A stretch of 64,000 nt of DNA from Eunapius fragilis (taxonomy: Eukaryota; Porifera; Demospongiae; Spongillida; Spongillidae). Shown here in pieces: positions 58,401 to 64,000 of this stretch. A program made the position numbers and the translations under genes. The stretch spans positions 7,424,586 to 7,488,585 of the forward strand of contig OY811978.1 of the NCBI GenBank assembly GCA_963681505.1, read 5' to 3'. The notes beneath the pieces were generated by a model. That model was not told the origin of the DNA and ran no database searches. It was given only the letters and a program-made list of their open reading frames with translations. Every line of letters starts with the position of its first letter. Position 1 is the first letter of the stretch.

Positions 58401-59532
58401 ACAAAGAATGGTGCTCGCTCTTCAAAACTTCAAAAAGGAGCGTCTGTGTCCGTTCTTCTGGATCCAGCACCTGCAGAAAACACCGCCCCAATGACCGCTG
58501 AACAGAACCATCATACATCGTCAATGTTGTGGCACTCCTTTCCAGTGGTGGTTCTCCCAGTGTCCGGTGATCCTTCAGTGATAACACATTGCATGTTGCT
58601 GCAGTATCAAGCTGGCACTGCAATGCTACTCTGCCTTTCTTCACTGCAAACTGAAGTGTTCCTATAAGCTTCTTCCCGACTTTACGAACCGTCACTGAGA
58701 GAATGTCTTCTTGATCAGTGGTCACCAAATGTGTGCTCTCCTTCGTACGGCATTTTCTGGCAAAATGATTGAGTTGATGACACTTGGCGCAACGCTGTCC
58801 ATACGCTGGACACTGTCTTGGGCTGTGGAATGTACCACACCTAGAACACTCTGCTCCCTCTGTACCTCTTCGATCCTCCCTGTTTAGCCTGGTTTCTGCC
58901 TTTCTTACCACTCCCTTGTTCATTGCCGCTACCTCTTCCGATCCTTTCCTTTCACCAGTGGCTATTTCTGCAACCATCTCCTCGCCAACTGGCTTCTTTG
59001 CTGTCCACTGCTGCAAATCTGCCAATGTCGCCTCCATGCTCTGACACATCTAAATCGCCTTGGCTAGCTCAAGTTTGTCCGTTTCAAACAGGCGTCTTCG
59101 CATTCTTTCGTTGTCAAGGCCTCGAATCAGCACGTGCAGCATTAGGTCGTCCTTCAGTGCTCCAAAGTCGCAGTCCTTCACTTGCTTCCTAAGGTCAGCC
59201 ACGAACTGATCCACAGTGCGTTGTTCCTGTTTCATCTGGAAGAAACGGTCCCGAATTACATGCCTACTAGTTCGTCTAACGCATTGCTCGTCCAACTTTT
59301 TTATCACAGTGGCATAGTCCTCTTTGTCTTCGCCCTCTCCAAACACGAGCGCCTCGTGCATATCGTTGATTCGCTGACCTGCAACCCTTAGGAATATCGC
59401 TAATTTTACAGCAGACGCAGAATCCCCTTTTCCAATTGCTGTTAAGAACAGCCCGAATTCTTTCTTGAAGCGGGTCCATTGGTCCGTGAGGTCGCCCTCA
59501 CCCATGGGTTCTGGCACAAGGTACTTCTCCAC
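55474..59532 (-). pseudogene. Ty3/gypsy gag-pol polyprotein, two stops
   Basis: One reading phase covers the whole interval, interrupted only by a TAG at 59050-59052 and a TGA at 58057-58059. Gag (59050-59532) leads to zinc knuckles (CSRCGTFHSPRQC, CAKCHQLNHFARKC) and a protease (QLDTAATCNVL, Asp-Thr-Ala in place of Asp-Thr-Gly). The reverse transcriptase follows (VVADDILVYG holding the V-A-D-D site), then RNase H (LQCDASTEGLGATLLQ), HHCC zinc finger and integrase (VHSDGGSQFAA, SPYNSQSNGKAES). The gag start codon has been cut off by the insertion at 59532. Confidence 0.92.
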
Positions 59533-60382
59533 AGGGTTGCCGAAGGCCGGCCGACCTTTCAGGCCGACCTTTCAGGCCGGACCTTCTGGCCTGACCTTCA
59601 GGCCGGAACCCGGCCTGAAAGGCCACTTATTAAAGATGTAATTAGATTATTAAGGAATTATCGCAAGAATATATACAATCACTGTGAATTAATCAGTCAC
59701 ACGATATGCCGCATATACATCAGTAAGTTGCGCAGATCAACCAGACCGCCGAGACCGGTCCAGACATAACTAATCTAACTGTTCAGCACCATGCAAGCGG
59801 ATCTATACATAGATAGTACTATCTATGATCTATAAGAGAAGTAGCATTCACTTTTCGTGTTTCGGGAACTGAAAGCCAAGCATCAAACTCATCCTTAACT
59901 TCTCTACGTATATAGGTCGTTCGAAAAAGGGCTTGTGGCAGTGGTTGCACCAAGCTTTGTCAGCAAACCCTTCATATCCTCTCGTTACATGACATTTGTA
60001 CAATTTGAAATGTGCCCACACCACGTACGGAGGGTTGTTTGCGTCGTTGCGGGTACCTGATAAGCTCATCAGTGTTATAAACCCAGCGGTCTGGGTTTAT
60101 AGGAGACACAAGCTTATGGGATATATCTGCTACAGAGGAGCCACCAGTCTCTCCACAATCACCTGAAGCTGTATTCATAGCGCTAGTGACGGCGCTAACG
60201 AATGAATAAACGTCACGCGCGTCACGTGTACTTGTCTCATATATTGTAAATTAATATTTAATAATTTTAACATGGAATTTAATAACTGTATCTTTCGGGT
60301 CGACCTTTCAGGCCACGGGCCGGAGCCCTGGCCTGACCTTCAGGTCACAGGCCGGACCCTGGCCTGACTTTCGGCAACCCTG
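59532..60382 (-). mobile_element. hAT-type insertion with BED-like exon in the gag start
   Basis: Ends are CAGGGTTGCCGAA (59532) and TTTCGGCAACCCTG (60382), flanked by a perfect 8-bp duplication CTTCTCCA (59524-59531 and 60383-60390). Subterminal regions repeat AGGCCGGACC-type sequence. On the minus strand, 59848-60069 reads PPYVVWAHFKLYK and AWCNHCHKPFF, which looks like a BED zinc finger, the usual N-terminal DNA-binding domain of hAT transposases. The rest of the transposase is missing, so this is a deletion derivative. Confidence 0.88.
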
Positions 60383-60568
60383 CTTCTCCATCTTTAGACC
60401 TTTAAAATCCCACTCCTGACACCATGTTACGCTCAATACAACCACTCTTTTGGCAGATGCACACGGACTTCTCAGTCCACGAGATTAATCCCAAAAACTA
60501 TGCAAAAGGATGGTCACGTGCCCCCGTGCCCATTCCTACAACAAGCCCCCCCGGTTCCACCGCCTATG

Positions 60569-61509
60569 TAAACCCGATCACATCCGCGCTATAAATGACT
60601 TACCTACTGCATGACTGATTCTTCAAGCCATTACACCCACTCGCACATATGCAGACGGCAGCCAACTGCCCATCTGATATAATAAAACTGGCGCTCGGCT
60701 TAATTACCCTCAAGTGTCGGCCATTTTGTTGCACGTGTCACATTTGGGGATGGGACCTATGGTTTGTTCTCGGGTTTGTTTGCAAGTTGGTGTCAGAATT
60801 CGGATTCCTTGATTCTGGAACAGCACCTCATCTTGCGTCCCACTGCCGCTATCAACTGGGCCTAGTACGTATACGCTCTCCTACAAAATGGCAAACACAA
60901 AATACGTCATTCGCCGCGCCCACTTTATTTATTGATATTTTCACTTTATTTGTTGACACTATTGAGTAGCTGCGAGAAATTGGATAATCGGCACTTAACA
61001 AATCGTTTACGGTGCATGAAAAAAAAATGATACAGATATTTATCGTACAATAATACGGATATTTTAACGGAACTTATCACAATGTGTTACATCCCGCCAC
61101 AAGTTTCGGGATCAGTCACATCCTGTAACGCTTATCGGATCCGTAGCGGATAAATTTTCTTACCCGTAACCGTGTGCAGTTTGCCAATAACAATCCGTTA
61201 CGGAGCGAAATTTTGTGTAGATAGTGCTGCGTCAGAGCGACTATTAAGATAACAATGGAACAGCGAAAGGGTTAATTCTGCGATAAATTCTATTTTTAGC
61301 AGGTAATACTATATTTGGTATATAAGGGAAGCAAACCCTGCGTAGGTAAGCAATCCTTGGCATGCAAGAAGTAGTTTGTAAAATGCATTGGGGTGTGTCT
61401 GTTACCATCCCATTACCGCTTAACAGGACCAGTCTGAACAGGACTTTTTTTTTTCCATACGTTTTTCGATCGCTAGTGGGCGGTCTACCCAGAGATAATA
61501 TTATCTCTG
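60569..61509. other. Mostly unassigned; possible exon and repeat
   Basis: 60604-60665 (minus) is an open segment (CICASGCNGLKNQSCS) with AG and GTAAGT borders that would join in phase with the exon at 52573. 61000-61225 resembles the CCGTAAC repeat at 51123-51305. The plus frame 60649-60969 has no recognised motif. A short minus frame at 61244-61534 is also unassigned. Confidence 0.35.
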
Positions 61510-61976
61510 CAGGGGCGGATACAGGATTTTCCAAAAAGGGGGGTTGAGACCTGCAATACGAAATGCGGGGGGGGCTGTCCGCTTAAGGCCCGACACGAAA
61601 AGCGGGGGGGGGGGGGGGAGGGGGTGCTGTCCGCTTCAGGCCCGATACGAAAAGCGGGAGGGGGTGCTGTCCACTTAAGGCTCGATACGAAAAGCGAGCA
61701 GGGGGGGGGGGGGGGGGGGGGGGGTTGCTGTCCGGCGCTTCAGGCCCGATACAAAAAGCGGGGAGGGGTAGGGGGGGCGGTTTTATGGGAGGGGCGGCAC
61801 ATTGACAATGAATGCATGCGACGCCAGGGACGGATACGAAAAGCGGGGGGGGGGGGGGGGGGGGGGGGGGTGCTGTCTGCTTCAGGTCCGATACGAAAAG
61901 TGGGGGAGGGGGGGGGGGGGGGGGCTGCTTACCGTACGATGATTTATATCTTCGTTTGTGCGCGCGTGCGTGATAG
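61510..61976. repeat. Tandem G-tract repeat array next to the gap
   Basis: Repeated units of the type GCTGTCCGCTTCAGGCCCG followed by ATACGAAAAGCGGG and a G run of variable length, at least six copies. The first unit begins GGGGCGGATACAGGATTTT, like the G/C-tract MITEs at 45951. The array leads into the N gap, so its true length is unknown. Confidence 0.85.
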
Positions 61977-62176
61977 NNNNNNNNNNNNNNNNNNNNNNNN
62001 NNNNNNNNNNNNNNNNNNNNNNNNNNNNNNNNNNNNNNNNNNNNNNNNNNNNNNNNNNNNNNNNNNNNNNNNNNNNNNNNNNNNNNNNNNNNNNNNNNNN
62101 NNNNNNNNNNNNNNNNNNNNNNNNNNNNNNNNNNNNNNNNNNNNNNNNNNNNNNNNNNNNNNNNNNNNNNNNNNNN
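61977..62176. other. Assembly gap (200 N)
   Basis: Exactly 200 N, flanked by G-tract repeats on the left and a GAG triplet tract on the right. The round number suggests a placeholder size. Translated frames across it are meaningless. Confidence 0.97.
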
Positions 62177-62595
62177 GAGGAGAGGAGGAGGAGGAGGAGG
62201 AGGAGGAGGAGGAGGAGGAGGAGGAGGAGGAGAGGAGGAGGAGGAGGAGGAGGAGGAGGAGGAGGAGGAGGAGGAAGGAGGCAGGAGGAGGAGAGGAGGG
62301 GAGGAGGAGGAGGAGGGAGGAGGAGGAGGAGGAGGAGGAGGAGGAGGACGACGACGACGACGGAGAAGAATTGCATGGGACGAGATAAAACACGAACTTT
62401 TTTGTTCTCTTAAAGCAAACAGTTTGAAGACTGGAACAAAACATTAAAATGACCGCCTTTGCCTTCTGGATCGATAGGAACAAAGAGCTAAACTATCCGT
62501 TTCTTACTACGCGAGTTATACGCTGGGTCGCGTTTTTATAATGATTTCACGACCCGGGTCAATTTCTATATAGGAACTGCTATCGTGATTCCTGA
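62177..62595 (-). mobile_element. Helitron-family 5' end with expanded GAG tract
   Basis: A GAG/GAC triplet tract (62177-62362) is followed by sequence resembling the 5' modules at 15893-16988 and 14447-15066 (GATCGAT, AACTATCCG, GGGTCGCG). It ends in an imperfect terminal hairpin (62573-62592) and TGA before T, i.e. A/TC on the minus strand. The remaining element would lie to the left, in or beyond the gap. The Glu-rich and Ser-rich open frames here are artefacts. Confidence 0.65.
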
Positions 62596-62601
62596 TACAT
62601 C

Positions 62602-64000
62602 TGTGCTGCCACCCGCTGTATTTCGTTGTTGCGAAGTGTAACTGTAGTGTATTTGCCTGAGCAGAACTGTAGTGTATTTGCTTAACAGAAAACAATCACT
62701 ACCCTCACACCATATCACCAAAAATTCTCACGAGACTCACTCCCGCACACACGTGATCACACCTTATACTAATTTACTAACTAACAGTTCAATATTCTAC
62801 ACTACTCCTCCCACTGAGGAAAAATCTCCACAGACTCTTCACAGACCACCATCCCTGTATCGCACTGGTGGTTGTCGTGCCCTAGCAGGATTTCTTCGTG
62901 GAATCTCGGTAGATACTTCAGCTGGAATGGTACTTAGGGTGGAAGTTGCATTAGGGGTGGTTACTACTTTAGGCGGGGCCTCTGAAATCGACACTTCTTT
63001 TGGTGCTTCTAATATTCCACTTGGTTGTGCGTCAGAGGGCATTTGGGGTTTTGAAGAATCTTCAGTCCTGACAATGGTAGGTGGAAAATCCAACACAGGT
63101 GTGGCTGAGTATGGGGGGACACAAGGTTGAACCTCTAACAATGGATCAGGAACATCCTCAACCTGACGACACTGTGGTTCCCTTCTTAAAATTTGATCCA
63201 AGTGCCGCCTCCACAATTGCCCTTGTACTTCCACCTGGTAGGAAACTGGTCCAGTCTTCTCCACAATAGTTCCTGGTAACCATTTCTCTCCCTTCCGAAA
63301 ATTTTGCACCCACACAGTTTGCCCCAAATCAAAAACTCTTTCTTTTGACCGTCCATCAAAATATGACTTCTGAGTTTGTTGGGCCCTTTCTACTGTCTCT
63401 TCTAATTTGGGATGCAATAAATCCAGCCTACCTCGAAGTTGACGGCCAACCAGTAGTTGGGCAGGTGAACAACCGGTAGTCGAATGAGGAGTGGTCCTGT
63501 AAGAGAATAAAAACTGCTCCAGCCTCTTGAGTATATCCTCTTCTTTGCTTGTCTTGAGGGCATGCTTGAAAGACTTGACAAAACGTTCCGCTTCTCCATT
63601 GGATCTAGGGTGATAAGGTGCCACAAGAATGTGTTTGACTCCATTTACTCTACAGAACTTTTGAAACTCTGTGCTTGTAAATTGTGGCCCATTGTCGGAT
63701 ACAATTTGTTCAGGCAGTCCCCATCTAGCAAAAATTGTCCTCAAGGCTTGTATGGTTTTGGTGGAGGTGGTGGTTTCCATAGGCATAACTTCAGGCCACT
63801 TGCTTCGTGCATCTACTACAATGAACCACATTCATCCAAAGAAAGGTCCTGCAAAATCTAGATGAAGCCTCTGCCAAACTCTACGAGGGTACTCCCATGG
63901 ATGCAGAGGAGCTGTTTGTGGGTGATCCCGATTCTGGTTACAAGCAACACACTCCTTTACCAATGTTTCAATGTCACTATCTATATTTGGCCACCACACA
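62602..64000 (-). mobile_element. Ty3/gypsy element, 3' part (runs off the window)
   Basis: A likely 3' LTR spans 62602-62801 (TG to CA on either strand), preceded on the element strand by AGTGGGAGGAG. The integrase gene lies upstream. Only one LTR is inside the window, so the LTR limits are provisional. Confidence 0.6.
62839..64000 (-). pseudogene. Ty3/gypsy integrase, partial
   Basis: From the window edge inward the minus strand reads LVKECVACNQNRDHP (end of the HHCC zinc region), HPWEYPRRVWQRLHLDFAGP (first catalytic Asp), a TGA at 63832-63834, then MWFIVVDARSKWPEV, VSDNGPQFTS (second Asp) and YHPRSNGEAERFVKSFKHAL (Glu). The tail (WVQNFRKGEKWLPGTIV and a proline/threonine-rich end) stops at 62839. 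The TGA replaces an expected Arg codon in this conserved stretch. Different in sequence from the two other Ty3/gypsy copies here. Confidence 0.88.

Larger units (their letters stand above)
55305..60543 (-). mobile_element. Young Ty3/gypsy LTR retrotransposon
   Basis: The 119-bp LTRs at 55305-55423 and 60425-60543 differ at one base, run TG to CA on the element strand, and are flanked by the 5-bp duplication AGCCC (55300-55304 and 60544-60548). After the 5' LTR the sequence TGGTGTCAGGAGTGGGA is a typical primer-binding site position. AAAAGGGAGGGGA precedes the 3' LTR. It holds a single long gag-pol frame and one 851-bp secondary insertion. Confidence 0.95.
52591..60568 (-). mobile_element. hAT transposon (ZMYM1-like), host of a nested nest
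   Basis: The left end CATAGGCGGCGGAAGG (52591) is mirrored by CCGCCTATG ending 60568, and TAAAC flanks both sides (52586-52590 and 60569-60573). The right terminal region is split by a Ty3/gypsy element (55305-60543). Poly-C and poly-G tracts (about 55240-55269) sit in the terminal region. The 5-bp duplication is shorter than the usual 8 bp of hATs. A decayed transposase lies on the minus strand at 52800-54130. Confidence 0.75.

Noticed and set aside
61624-62483. Glu/Arg-rich and Ser-rich long frames across the gap
   Set aside because: They consist of N-derived X residues and triplet repeats.
1-64000. tRNA or rRNA genes
   Set aside because: I saw no cloverleaf or rRNA-like segment I could support by eye. 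A covariance-model scan would be decisive.

Overview
The window is animal genomic DNA dominated by transposable elements. It shows short GT-AG introns (about 50 bp), many CA, poly-G and poly-C tracts, a 200-N assembly gap, and pieces of what I read as an NF-kappaB (p105/p100-type) gene with ankyrin repeats and a C-terminal Death domain. With Helitron, hAT, THAP/YqaJ, Ty3/gypsy, BEL/Pao and LINE remnants, this fits an early-branching metazoan. A demosponge such as Amphimedon queenslandica is my best guess, by inference only; nothing here looks bacterial.

Layout. 1-23 kb: three copies of a multi-kilobase repeat (A forward, B inverted, C forward). A and B form a large palindrome with an AT-rich centre. 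A 12.5 kb Helitron (2548-15066, genes on the minus strand) sits in one arm and a 1.54 kb composite Helitron derivative (15449-16988) in the same arm. Copy C preserves both empty sites, so both insertions can be placed exactly between an A and a T. The Helitron codes, in order, for a basic 15-residue repeat region, a DUF6570-like region, an HUH Rep, a PIF1-type helicase and an OTU-like protease. A 3.7 kb hAT element with a perfect 8-bp target duplication splits the OTU domain.

23-29 kb: a small MITE, a non-autonomous Helitron (24976-26222), then minus-strand exons for the Death domain and a late ankyrin repeat of the NF-kappaB-like gene, followed by two minisatellites. 29.3-36.7 kb: a 7.36 kb element with 41-bp identical terminal repeats and TA target duplications. 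It carries a THAP-DDE transposase and a SWIM-YqaJ-PHD nuclease gene split by a 2.77 kb LTR retrotransposon, plus a RecQ-like fragment. 36.9-50.1 kb: an integrase-core pseudogene with introns, a 154-bp satellite, MITEs, a LINE tail and two head-to-head BEL/Pao fragments. 50.6-51.0 kb: the NF-kappaB-like exon carrying the first ankyrin repeat. The gene therefore appears to span more than 23 kb, most of it transposon DNA.

51-64 kb: inverted repeats, a 28-bp tandem array, and candidate exons of an unrecognised minus-strand gene whose intron holds a three-level nest: a hAT (52591-60568) containing a young Ty3/gypsy element (55305-60543), itself hit by an 851-bp hAT-type insertion (59532-60382). 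The window ends with G-tract repeats, the gap, another Helitron 5' end, and the 3' part of a third Ty3/gypsy element running off the edge. Premature stops in several of these elements look like CGA-to-TGA changes, as expected from decay of methylated CpG.
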